This document shows positions 21,612-30,423 of a stretch of 64,000 nucleotides of DNA, in pieces (the first letter of the stretch is position 1; the number at the start of each line of letters is the position of its first letter). The stretch covers positions 1 through 64,000 of the forward strand of contig SUWU01000005.1 of the NCBI GenBank assembly GCA_015061295.1, in the 5' to 3' direction. The notes under the pieces are model-generated. The model saw only the letters and a program-made list of their open reading frames with translations. It did not search any database and was not told where the DNA came from. The stretch is from Lentimicrobiaceae bacterium. GTDB taxonomy: Bacteria; Bacteroidota; Bacteroidia; Bacteroidales; F082. The position numbers were made by a program, and so were the translations under genes.

Positions 21612-21942
21612 TGTTGATAACTACTTAAATATATAAAATTCAATCTATTAGATAAGATTTTTATGTTGATAACATTGTAGAATCAAGTTAAATTGTTTAA
21701 ACAATTTTTGTGACTATTTGTTCAGTGTAAAAAATCCAAATTAATTACAAAAACTTTTAAAAAATTATCAACAATTTTATTAGTTATTAACACTGTAATT
21801 GTTGATAAGTTTTATATCTTTGAAGCACAATAAGATGATTTTTTAAAACAAAATAAAATATTTTCGTAAAATGTTCATAATTAGTAAGAAAATACTTTTA
21901 GCATCATAAAAAAATTTATATATTTGTAAAAATTTATCAACA
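21612..21942. other. Candidate replication-origin-like region: five exact TTATCAACA/TGTTGATAA boxes in AT-rich intergenic DNA
   Basis: Boxes at 21612-21620, 21664-21672, 21765-21773, 21800-21808, 21934-21942; very AT-rich stretch at about 21556-21600; perfect palindrome AAATTGTTTAAACAATTT at 21690-21707. Confidence 0.4.
21919..21926 (+). promoter_or_regulatory. -7-like box TATATTTG upstream of rpiB
   Basis: Matches TAnnTTTG, 25 bp upstream of the rpiB ATG; a second TATCTTTG at 21815-21822. Confidence 0.5.
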
Positions 21943-21950
21943 TTTGTAAT

Positions 21951-22388
21951 ATGAAAAGAATAATTCCTATAGCTTGTGATCATGGTGGATTTGCCATGAA
22001 ACAATATATCGTTGAGAGACTGCAAGAAAGCGGTTATGAAGTTAAAGATTATGGTACATATTCTGAGGATAGTGTCGATTACCCTGATTACATTCATCCA
22101 ATAGCACAAGATATTCAAGATGGAGTCTATCCTATGGGCATTATCTTATGTGGCAGTGGAAATGGAGCTCAGATGACAGCCAACAAACATCCTAATGTAA
22201 GAGCTGCTCTTTGTTGGGACGTAGAGTTAGGAAGATTGGCTCGTCAACATAATGACGCAAATTTATTGACATTGCCAGGTCGTTTTATCAGTAATGAGTT
22301 GGCTTGGGAAATAGTACAAGTATATTTAACTACAGATTTTGAAGGTGGTCGTCATAGTAAACGAGTTGAAAAAATAAATTTACGATAA
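21951..22388 (+). CDS. rpiB: Ribose 5-phosphate isomerase B
   Basis: 'IPIACDHGGFAMKQYIVERL', 'GIILCGSGNGAQMTANKHPNVRAALCW', 'ARQHNDANLLTLPGRFI'. Confidence 0.95.
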   Translation: MKRIIPIACDHGGFAMKQYIVERLQESGYEVKDYGTYSEDSVDYPDYIHPIAQDIQDGVYPMGIILCGSGNGAQMTANKHPNVRAALCWDVELGRLARQHNDANLLTLPGRFISNELAWEIVQVYLTTDFEGGRHSKRVEKINLR

Positions 22389-22391
22389 TCT

Positions 22392-23747
22392 ATGAATGAT
22401 AAAGGAGTAGTTTTCAATCAGAATGTTAAAAAAATTGCTTTTGATGATGAGCATTATGAAATGATGATGTCTCGTTATGATGATTTTAAGCATGTTGTTG
22501 AAAACAAATCCTTTTATTATTCTGATTTAGATTTAGAAAAAAAAAGAGCTTCCAACATAAGGACGAAGGCTTTTAAAAAATTAGACAAACTATTAGTCGA
22601 TTTCGACACTAATTTCTCCAATAACGGAGGAAAATTATTTTGGGCTAACGATGCTGATGATGCTAAACAGATGATTTCTGACATCTTATCTCAAGAAAAA
22701 GTAAAAAAAATACTTAAGACTAAAAGTTCAACTCTTGAAGAGATAAGCCTGACTTCATATCTAAAAATGAAAAGAATAAAAGTCATCGATACCAATATCG
22801 GTGATTTTGTTTGTAGTCTTTACAACGAAAGACCTTACGATATACAGTCGCCGGCAACACATAAAAAGACAGAAGAAATAGCATCGACATATAGCGAGCA
22901 GTTTGGAATAAAGGAAAACTGCAACGCCAAGCAACTCACTATTTGTACAAAAAATGTTTTAAGAGAAGATATGTTAAAACCAGAAGCTCTTATAACAGGA
23001 GCTAATTTCTTGGTATCTAACACAGGCACTATAGTACTTACCGAAGACGAAGGTAACATCTTAAAATCGATGTCTTTTTCACCTATACATATCATCGTTG
23101 CTGGCATCGACAAACTTATAACATCGATGGAAGATTTAGGTGTTTTGTTGCCTCTATCTTCACTTTATGAGCCTAACAAGAATATCTCCACTTACTATCA
23201 TTTTATCAACAGTTCGGAGGATAAAAAAATATTCTTAATATTACTTAACAACGACAGAACGGAAGTATTATCGAAAGAGAAACAGAGAAATATTTTGTCG
23301 TGCATAAAATGTGGAGCCTGCGCAAAGGTATGTCCAATATATAACATAATAGGAGGTCATATCTATGAGGAAGATATTCCCGGACCTGTAGGCTCTATAT
23401 TGTCGCCAATAATAAATGGAATGGAAGAATCGGCTCATTTCTGTTCGCTCTGTACATCGTGTGGCAGATGTAACGAGGTGTGCCCTGTCAATATTCCATT
23501 GAAAGACTTATTCATTGAGAATAAAAATGACTTGGTGAAAATAGATAAATCGTTGATAAGCGAGAGATTTTTCTTTTCTTTTTTGATGAAAAAATTTAGA
23601 AGTAGAAAATCGCTCGACAAGCACAATAGTACTTTTAAGAACTTTGAATTGAAACAATATATAAAGAAAAAATGGGGTTATAAAAGAGAACTGCCAAGAT
23701 TTGCAGATGAATCATTTTCTGAATATTGGAAAAAAAATAATAACTAA
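22392..23747 (+). CDS. LutB-like lactate utilization iron-sulfur protein (LUD domain + 4Fe-4S)
   Basis: 'LSCIKCGACAKVCPIYNIIGGHIYEEDIPGPVGSILSPI', 'CSLCTSCGRCNEVCPVNIPLKDL'. Confidence 0.88.
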   Translation: MNDKGVVFNQNVKKIAFDDEHYEMMMSRYDDFKHVVENKSFYYSDLDLEKKRASNIRTKAFKKLDKLLVDFDTNFSNNGGKLFWANDADDAKQMISDILSQEKVKKILKTKSSTLEEISLTSYLKMKRIKVIDTNIGDFVCSLYNERPYDIQSPATHKKTEEIASTYSEQFGIKENCNAKQLTICTKNVLREDMLKPEALITGANFLVSNTGTIVLTEDEGNILKSMSFSPIHIIVAGIDKLITSMEDLGVLLPLSSLYEPNKNISTYYHFINSSEDKKIFLILLNNDRTEVLSKEKQRNILSCIKCGACAKVCPIYNIIGGHIYEEDIPGPVGSILSPIINGMEESAHFCSLCTSCGRCNEVCPVNIPLKDLFIENKNDLVKIDKSLISERFFFSFLMKKFRSRKSLDKHNSTFKNFELKQYIKKKWGYKRELPRFADESFSEYWKKNNN

Positions 23748-23759
23748 ATTACAACTATC

Positions 23760-25292
23760 ATGATGAGAAAATTTACACTGTTGTTGGTGGCATTGTGCTT
23801 TTCCTTACAGATTTTTGCAGGCGATTTTGTTATGATAAATGTTAAAAACCAACAAAATTTGCAAAGTATTATTAAAAGACAAGACATCACTGTTCATTAC
23901 TATAACGATAATTTCGTTCTTGCTACTGTTGATAATATCACCAAAGATATGATTGTGTTAGACGAGGATTCTTTCTCTTCAAATGAAGCATATTACATAA
24001 TTTATTGTTCCTCAGATAATCAACAAGAATATATTGAAAGAGAGAAAAACAATGCTGATGTATTGTATAAAAATGCTGATATTTTAATTGTCAAGCCATT
24101 GAATGATAAATTGAAACCAGCTAAAAACGATGGCATGATTTCGATATTCAATAAGAGAGCAAAGATGGCTTCTTCAACACGCGATTTTCCATTGGTGACA
24201 GAGGAAAATACAGATGTTAGAAACTTTATAAATCAGGTGGAGATAGAAAATCTTACAGCTACTGTAGAGTATCTGCAGAGTTTAGGAAATAGGTTATACA
24301 ATTCGCCAAAAGCTTATGAGGCTTCTGAATGGATATTAGAACAATTTGATAATATGGAAGTTTTAGCTACAGAGACACGTCCTGTAGAATATCAAGGAGA
24401 GCCATCAAGTCCTAATATCATAGCTATACAATATGGAACCAAATATCCTGATGAATATGTAGTTTGCGGAAGTCACTACGACTCATATAATTGGTCGGGT
24501 GATTGTCCTGGTGCCGACGACAACGCAACAGGTGTTGCTACAGTTCTTGAGACAGCCAGAATATTGTCGCAGTACGAATTTGACCGTTCTATAATATATT
24601 GTACTTTCTCTGCAGAGGAGGTAGGCTTGATTGGCAGTGAATTGTACGCATCATATTGTTACGATACCTTAGGAATGGATATAGTAGCTTATTTCAATAA
24701 TGATATGAATGGCTATCTCAATCCAGGTGATGATATTCATATCGACTTGATTTATCCTAATAGCGCTGAGACCTTAGGTAACTACTATATAAATGTAGCT
24801 TCTGTTTATTTCCCTGAGATGGAAGTGGTTCGTAAATATTTATCTGGTGGCGACAGTGATCACACTTCTTTCAATCTTAACGGATATATGGGTATCTTCC
24901 CATTTGAAGACGTGGATAATTATAGTCCTTATATTCACACAGATAATGATCTTATAGGACCAAGTGTCAATTCATTTGAGATGTCGCAACGTTTCACTCA
25001 GATGAATATAGCAAGTGTAGCTCATATGGCAATGTATGGCGGTGAAAGCGTGACAGAAAATACAAATAACATCATATCGATATTTCCTAATCCTGTTAAA
25101 GATATTTTGACAATTACGAGCGTCAGCAATAATTTGAATGAAGTACATATTGTGAATGCTTTAGGTCAAATCGTTAAAGAGATAACATTTGAAGGTCAGA
25201 CAGAAGTTGATGTTAAGGATTTAAAATCAGGAATCTATTTCGTCATGATATCAGGCGATAGTAATATTGTTGAGAAATTTATTGTAGAATAA
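23760..25292 (+). CDS. Secreted M28-family zinc peptidase with T9SS C-terminal domain
   Basis: 'VCGSHYDSYNWSGDCPGADDNATGVATVLETARIL', 'FSAEEVGLIGSELYA', 'GGDSDHTSF'; CTD 'IFPNPVKDILTITS...DLKSGIYFVMISGDSNIVEKFIVE'. Confidence 0.9.
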   Translation: MMRKFTLLLVALCFSLQIFAGDFVMINVKNQQNLQSIIKRQDITVHYYNDNFVLATVDNITKDMIVLDEDSFSSNEAYYIIYCSSDNQQEYIEREKNNADVLYKNADILIVKPLNDKLKPAKNDGMISIFNKRAKMASSTRDFPLVTEENTDVRNFINQVEIENLTATVEYLQSLGNRLYNSPKAYEASEWILEQFDNMEVLATETRPVEYQGEPSSPNIIAIQYGTKYPDEYVVCGSHYDSYNWSGDCPGADDNATGVATVLETARILSQYEFDRSIIYCTFSAEEVGLIGSELYASYCYDTLGMDIVAYFNNDMNGYLNPGDDIHIDLIYPNSAETLGNYYINVASVYFPEMEVVRKYLSGGDSDHTSFNLNGYMGIFPFEDVDNYSPYIHTDNDLIGPSVNSFEMSQRFTQMNIASVAHMAMYGGESVTENTNNIISIFPNPVKDILTITSVSNNLNEVHIVNALGQIVKEITFEGQTEVDVKDLKSGIYFVMISGDSNIVEKFIVE

Positions 25293-25310
25293 TATAAATA
25301 AGATTTTGTT

Positions 25311-27908
25311 ATGAAAAAGATTACATTATTATTAGCATTGGTGTTTACAATATTATCTGTTAATTCGCAGACTGTAATCACAAAAGATTTTAACGATTAT
25401 CAGGAAGGTAATCTTAATGGACAAGACAACTGGGTTGCGAGAGCTCATAGTGCAGGTGGTGGTTATATGGTCATCGATTATTTAGGTGATGGCTTACCGA
25501 CAACACCTGACGAGACTCTTGGTGTGTTTTTTAGTAATGCCAACACTAACTATGGAGAAGTAGCTACACACAAATCAACACCTGATTTTCAGTTTGATTT
25601 TTCTGAAGGAGGAACGATAGAAGTAGAGATAGACATGTATTACGACTGGTGGGGTTCTGTGTTTGGAGTAGGTTATGACGCCGACGGTGATGGTGTTGTC
25701 TTACCTCCTATGAAATATGAGCCTACTGTTCCTAATACTAATTTGCCAAGTAAAGATGGAGGTATATATTTTACTACTTCAGGAAAGGCAAGTACGGATC
25801 CGAAATTTAAGAATGGTATAGTGTTAGCAGATAATACTATGCCTGTAGAATTTGATTATGACGCTTCTGTAGGTTGGACACGTTGGAAGATTATGATAGA
25901 CCTCGAAGCTAACGATAGAGCAGGTAGCGTCACTTTATTTGCCGATCATGGCTGTACAGGTGAGTTTCAACCTATTCCTGAAATACAAGGTCTTAATGCT
26001 GGATTGACACCAGGTTCTGGCGACTGCAAAGACCCTGCGATGTGGGACGGTATCTTCTTCCTCAACAGTTCTAAGGCTGCTTATGATAATCTGTTAGTAC
26101 GTCATATCCCAGCAGGCTTGGCATCACAATTCATCGACTTTGAATCTATATCAGACCAGCTAATCGATGCTGCTCCTATACAGTTGAAAGCTACCGCTAC
26201 ATCGGGGCTCCCTGTCTCTTTTGAGTTGATGGAAGGTCCAGCAACGATAGATGGTGACATCTTGACTTTAACAGGTGAAGCTGGAATAGTGAAAGTGAAA
26301 GCCGTCCAAGAAGGCAACGACACCGAATGGCAACCAGCTCCTTCTGTGACTCGTACCTTTGAAGTTGTTGACCCCGACGCTTATACACCAGAGATAACGA
26401 TACGTCGTCCTTATGACGGAACAAAAGTTTATGTCAGCGACTTTGAATCTCCTATAATATTGGTGTTGAGCGCATATGTAGAACATGGCGACGCTATCAA
26501 ATTTGAGTCGGTGACTTGCGACATCAACGGTGAGACTGTTGAAATGATGACGTCTTATCCTGACGACCCTTCTAACGGTTATTGGTATGCTCCATGGATA
26601 CCATCAGCTGAAGGTATTCATAACTTAAGCGCTACTATAGTACAGTCAGGTGGAAAGACAACAACGGCGTCAAGCACATTTGAAGTGTCGAAAAATATCG
26701 ACCCTGCTGATAAAGACTTCTCTATAATGAATGGTGAGTTGCATATCACTCCATCTCAACAAACAAACTATGGCGAATATGTCTTCCCAACTCATGTCGG
26801 TTGCTTCAATGATATAACGATGCACTATTTCCATAACTGTATCGGAACATGCGACGACTACGACAGAGTGGGTTATTGTAGAGTGAAGAACTATCGTGGT
26901 GAATGGGTGGAGTTGTATCGTTACGTCACGCCTTTCGGTAAAGAATGTGACGACGTATTGAATGTAACTGATTATACCTCAGTGTTGCAAGGCCTGGTAG
27001 AGTTTGAGATGTTCTTCCAGACATGGAACGGCGATGGCTATAACCCAACAATTAATTTCACATATACGGAAGGTCAGCCAGAATATAGATATGTTGACAT
27101 GAATGAGCTATGGTTCGGCATCTACGACTTCGGCGACTATGCTAACAAACAACCTGTTCCAAGAGTTGACTATTTCTTCCCTGAAGGAACAGAAAAAGCT
27201 AATCTTAAACTTATCTCTACAGGTCACAACTGGAGCAGCGGCACTAATGGAGCTTATAATACCGATAACGCTGCTGAGTTTTATGAGGCTAATAATAGCA
27301 TCTATCTGAATAGTAGTAAGGCTTATGATCAGCATCTGTGGCGACAATGTTCTCCTAACCCTGCAGGCTGTCAGCCTCAGTCTGGCACTTGGTATCATGC
27401 TCGTTCAGGTTGGTGTCCTGGCTCCATAGCTATGGTATGGGACTACGATTTGTCTGATTATATCAATGATGGAAGTGTAAATATCTTCTATGAATTTGAT
27501 CCTGACTATCTCGACGAATGTCATCCTAATTACCCTGATTGCGTGGAAGATAATACTTATTGTGTTAACTGTGCCGCTGCCGATAACCCAATATTGAGAG
27601 TCTCAGGTAAGGTGGTAAGTTATAGCAACGATGTCAATACTATCACAGAGGTACCTACTCTGATAGATCATAATGATCCTTTTGAACTCGTGTTGACACC
27701 TAATCCTGCCGATGATGTCTTGAAGTTATCCTCTAATTATGACAAAGGTAAGCTGAGTGTTCATATCCTGAATATTCATGGTATGGAAGTACGTAACTTC
27801 GTGTTCAGTGGAAGTACTACCATCGATATCTCAGACCTGGCTCCTGGAATGTATTTCGTTAACGTCTTAGGAGGACAGATGGTGACAAAGAAACTCGTTA
27901 TCAGATAA
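25311..27908 (+). CDS. Secreted protein with PNGase F-like domain and T9SS C-terminal domain
   Basis: 'TCDDYDRVGYCRVKNYRGEWVELYRYVTPF...VTDYTSVLQG...FFQTW' and 'CSPNPAGCQPQSGTWYHARSGWCPGSIAMV' resemble PNGase F from Elizabethkingia; CTD 'LTPNPADDVLKLSS...MYFVNVLGGQMVTKKLVIR'. Confidence 0.7.
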   Translation: MKKITLLLALVFTILSVNSQTVITKDFNDYQEGNLNGQDNWVARAHSAGGGYMVIDYLGDGLPTTPDETLGVFFSNANTNYGEVATHKSTPDFQFDFSEGGTIEVEIDMYYDWWGSVFGVGYDADGDGVVLPPMKYEPTVPNTNLPSKDGGIYFTTSGKASTDPKFKNGIVLADNTMPVEFDYDASVGWTRWKIMIDLEANDRAGSVTLFADHGCTGEFQPIPEIQGLNAGLTPGSGDCKDPAMWDGIFFLNSSKAAYDNLLVRHIPAGLASQFIDFESISDQLIDAAPIQLKATATSGLPVSFELMEGPATIDGDILTLTGEAGIVKVKAVQEGNDTEWQPAPSVTRTFEVVDPDAYTPEITIRRPYDGTKVYVSDFESPIILVLSAYVEHGDAIKFESVTCDINGETVEMMTSYPDDPSNGYWYAPWIPSAEGIHNLSATIVQSGGKTTTASSTFEVSKNIDPADKDFSIMNGELHITPSQQTNYGEYVFPTHVGCFNDITMHYFHNCIGTCDDYDRVGYCRVKNYRGEWVELYRYVTPFGKECDDVLNVTDYTSVLQGLVEFEMFFQTWNGDGYNPTINFTYTEGQPEYRYVDMNELWFGIYDFGDYANKQPVPRVDYFFPEGTEKANLKLISTGHNWSSGTNGAYNTDNAAEFYEANNSIYLNSSKAYDQHLWRQCSPNPAGCQPQSGTWYHARSGWCPGSIAMVWDYDLSDYINDGSVNIFYEFDPDYLDECHPNYPDCVEDNTYCVNCAAADNPILRVSGKVVSYSNDVNTITEVPTLIDHNDPFELVLTPNPADDVLKLSSNYDKGKLSVHILNIHGMEVRNFVFSGSTTIDISDLAPGMYFVNVLGGQMVTKKLVIR

Positions 27909-27930
27909 CATTCTCGATAACATATATCAC

Positions 27931-27968
27931 AAAAAAGTCGGTTCACTTGAAAAGGAATCGACTTTTTT
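27931..27968 (+). terminator. Intrinsic terminator after the PNGase F-like gene
   Basis: AAAAAAGTCG ... CGACTTTTTT, 10-bp stem with T run. Confidence 0.8.
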
Positions 27969-27971
27969 GTG

Positions 27972-28066
27972 GCCATTAGCCATTGGCTTTTGGCTTTTGG
28001 TTTTGCGAGACGTGTCAATGTGTATTTATTATGCAGGTATCATTGACGCGTCTCTACTTGTTGACT
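27972..28066. repeat. 95-bp intergenic repeat, copy 1 (heptamer tract + hairpin + octamer)
   Basis: Identical over 95 nt to 35319-35413; contains 14-bp stem GAGACGTGTCAATG/CATTGACGCGTCTC (one G-T wobble). Confidence 0.95.
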
Positions 28067-28095
28067 CGGTGACTCGTTGTCTTATTGACTTATTT
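28056..28095. repeat. Degenerate octamer array (ACTYGKTG-like), 5 units
   Basis: acttgttg|actcggtg|actcgttg|tcttattg|acttattt. Confidence 0.7.
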
Positions 28096-28099
28096 TCCC

Positions 28100-28107
28100 T
28101 ATCTTTG
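28100..28107 (+). promoter_or_regulatory. -7 box TATCTTTG directly before the TPR regulator ATG
   Basis: TATCTTTG 8 bp before ATG at 28115. Confidence 0.5.
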
Positions 28108-28114
28108 CTCCATT

Positions 28115-29818
28115 ATGAGAATATTAATACTTTTCATATTATCAATCTCCAACTTGTTGACATGTAGTCTTGGTGACTCGGTGACTCATAGTCTTGGTGA
28201 CTCAGAGCATCAGTTTCACCTCTCACAGGTTTCCATTGCCGACTCTTTGTATAAGAGCTATCTTCCTCAGCATAACTTTGAAGAAGTGAAAGCTGCGGTT
28301 GACTTCTTTGAGTTAGAGATTGATGAGACAGACGACAGATTGCTAATTTACAACTGTGCGAGGGCGCACTATTATCATGCGGTAGGCTTGACTGAGAGAG
28401 ACGACATTATAGGAGCTTGCGAGCATTATTTCAGAGCTTTGGAGCTGATGGAGACAAACTTTGCAACTCAGAATTTAAGCGACTTGGATTATGACAAGAC
28501 AAGGTTTATGGCTTTGATATACACAAGGCTTGGAAGATTGTTTCTTAACGAGAACTATTGCGATTTGGCGATAATTAACTATAAGAAAGGATTAGAATAT
28601 GTGGAAATGATTGAAGATGTTTCTTCTAAAGCGAATATGTTAAAGTTTTTAGGTAATACATATCAGTTGTTAGGTAAGACAGATAGTGCTTTATATTATT
28701 ATACAGAATCGTTAAATACAAATTTAAATCCGATAAATAGAATAGATATCGAAAAAAATATTGCCCAAATATTATTCTACAAGGGAGAAAAAGACAGTGC
28801 CTATGCGTTGATAAGGAAAAATATTGTTGACATATATGATATAAACATGAAATACTCTTATTATGGAATATTGGGGGAATTTTATTTAATGGACAAAGTG
28901 TATGATACAGCTATTTATTATTATGAAAAGAGTTCTAAAAGTCCAGTATATTATACCAAACTTTCATCATATGTAGAATTATCTGCACTTTATGATATTG
29001 TTGGTGATTATGATAAGAAATCTTATTATAATCATGTCGTATCCAAGATTTTACAGCAAAGAACAAATGAAGAGTTAGATAAATCTAAACTTCAAAGTAT
29101 GTATCATGAATACCAAGAAAGAAAGTATAGTAAGGAGAAATTATATGAAAAAAACAGAAACAGGAGAAATCTAACACTTTGTATAATTATATCGTTATTA
29201 GGTGTATCTGTGTTGATAGTATTTATAATATACAGATATAGTATAAAACATCATAAACTGACAAATGAAATAGAAACAAAAAACGACATCATTGTAGATC
29301 TAAAATTTAAACACTCTTTGATTGATGGAAAGATTAAAAGAAAGAATAATGAGTTAAATAATAAGAACAAACTTATAAATGATTATCAACGTGAGATATC
29401 TGAACTAAGAAGTAAATTATTAGTACACAATTCTGAGCCTGTAAGCTTACAATGTTACTATAATTCAGATGTGTGTCTGAAAATATTAAATCATATAAGT
29501 GAATTGCGGTCGAGGAATAAGGATAGTTCATTGCTTGAACCATTAAGTAATGAGGAGTTTACCTTATTGTTGAAAGCTGCAGACATTTATCTGGGAAATC
29601 TGATTAATGATATTTCAGACAAATATCTCCAATTAAAAAATGAAGATTTATATTACCTGTGTTTGGTGATACTTAATCTTAATGACAGACAAATCTCCTC
29701 ATTATTTGGAGTGACATATACAGCTATAACCAAAAGAAGAAATAAAATTTGTCGAATATTAGGGTTGGACACAAGAGATAAATTGCAGAAAAGTCTTTTG
29801 CAATATATTGATAATTGA
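28115..29818 (+). CDS. TPR-repeat membrane-anchored regulator with C-terminal HTH-like domain
   Basis: Lipobox-like 'NLLTC', TPR-type helices, TM 'LTLCIIISLLGVSVLIVFIIYRY', coiled coil, 'LNLNDRQISSLFGVTYTAITKRRNKICRILGL' HTH-like end. Confidence 0.75.
   Translation: MRILILFILSISNLLTCSLGDSVTHSLGDSEHQFHLSQVSIADSLYKSYLPQHNFEEVKAAVDFFELEIDETDDRLLIYNCARAHYYHAVGLTERDDIIGACEHYFRALELMETNFATQNLSDLDYDKTRFMALIYTRLGRLFLNENYCDLAIINYKKGLEYVEMIEDVSSKANMLKFLGNTYQLLGKTDSALYYYTESLNTNLNPINRIDIEKNIAQILFYKGEKDSAYALIRKNIVDIYDINMKYSYYGILGEFYLMDKVYDTAIYYYEKSSKSPVYYTKLSSYVELSALYDIVGDYDKKSYYNHVVSKILQQRTNEELDKSKLQSMYHEYQERKYSKEKLYEKNRNRRNLTLCIIISLLGVSVLIVFIIYRYSIKHHKLTNEIETKNDIIVDLKFKHSLIDGKIKRKNNELNNKNKLINDYQREISELRSKLLVHNSEPVSLQCYYNSDVCLKILNHISELRSRNKDSSLLEPLSNEEFTLLLKAADIYLGNLINDISDKYLQLKNEDLYYLCLVILNLNDRQISSLFGVTYTAITKRRNKICRILGLDTRDKLQKSLLQYIDN
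28152..28207. repeat. Degenerate octamer array inside the TPR regulator N-terminus, 7 units
   Basis: acttgttg|acatgtag|tcttggtg|actcggtg|actcatag|tcttggtg|actcagag; encodes LTCSLGDSVTHSLGDSE. Confidence 0.75.
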
Positions 29819-29906
29819 TTATAGACCAAAATGATAACTAAATTTGGTTGTTATTTTTCTACTTGACATGTTGTTGAAGCAATCTTACTTTTGTAAGAAA
29901 AATGTC

Positions 29907-30275
29907 ATGAAAAAATTAACTTTATCATTTTTGTTAATGGTGTTTGTACTAAAGATTAGTGCAAATCAGTCCTTATTGATAGAAGGCGTAGATGTATTAA
30001 AAACACAAAGCGGAATATACAACACTTCCGATTTTCGTTCACAATCTATCGTGGCAGACATCACAGGTCATACCCTTACGATAGAGTTTAAGGAAGATGT
30101 TGCCAAGGCGCATGTCATCGTAAGGAATCATTATGGTGTTATCGTAGCACAGGAGACCGTCATCTCTACACCAGATGTCATCACATTCACCATCAACGAT
30201 GCCGGTCATTACAGAATGGAAATTATCCTTGTTAATGGAGATCAGTACTATGGAGATTTCCAAGTTATGAATTAA
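29907..30275 (+). CDS. DUF3244-like small secreted protein
   Basis: Signal peptide MKKLTLSFLLMVFVLKISANQ; 'TGHTLTIEFKEDVAKAHVIVRNHYGVIVAQETV...YRMEIILVNGDQYYGDFQV'. Confidence 0.7.
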   Translation: MKKLTLSFLLMVFVLKISANQSLLIEGVDVLKTQSGIYNTSDFRSQSIVADITGHTLTIEFKEDVAKAHVIVRNHYGVIVAQETVISTPDVITFTINDAGHYRMEIILVNGDQYYGDFQVMN

Positions 30276-30338
30276 AAACTAAGAGATATGAACAAACACA
30301 TCTTTTTTCTGTGTAAGAACAAATTCATAAAACTATAG

Positions 30339-30363
30339 CCTCTTGAAGAAATTTTTCAAGAGG
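30339..30363. promoter_or_regulatory. Hairpin in the leader region upstream of the 30424 gene
   Basis: CCTCTTGAA-N7-TTCAAGAGG, no T run. Confidence 0.45.
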
Positions 30364-30423
30364 TGAAAGGATCGTTTTTGAGAACTTGAATATTTATGAA
30401 CTAACATTTAAATTTATAAAACC

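Noticed and set aside
27776-28018. Minus ORF MTRLAKPKAKSQWLMA..., seen again at 35129-35365
   Set aside because: The shared N-terminus is a by-product of the duplicated 95-bp repeat read antisense into different genes, not a protein family.
28152-28207. Possible CRISPR-like repeats
   Set aside because: Units are 8 bp and directly adjacent with no spacers; no cas genes. The same holds for the hexamer and heptamer arrays.
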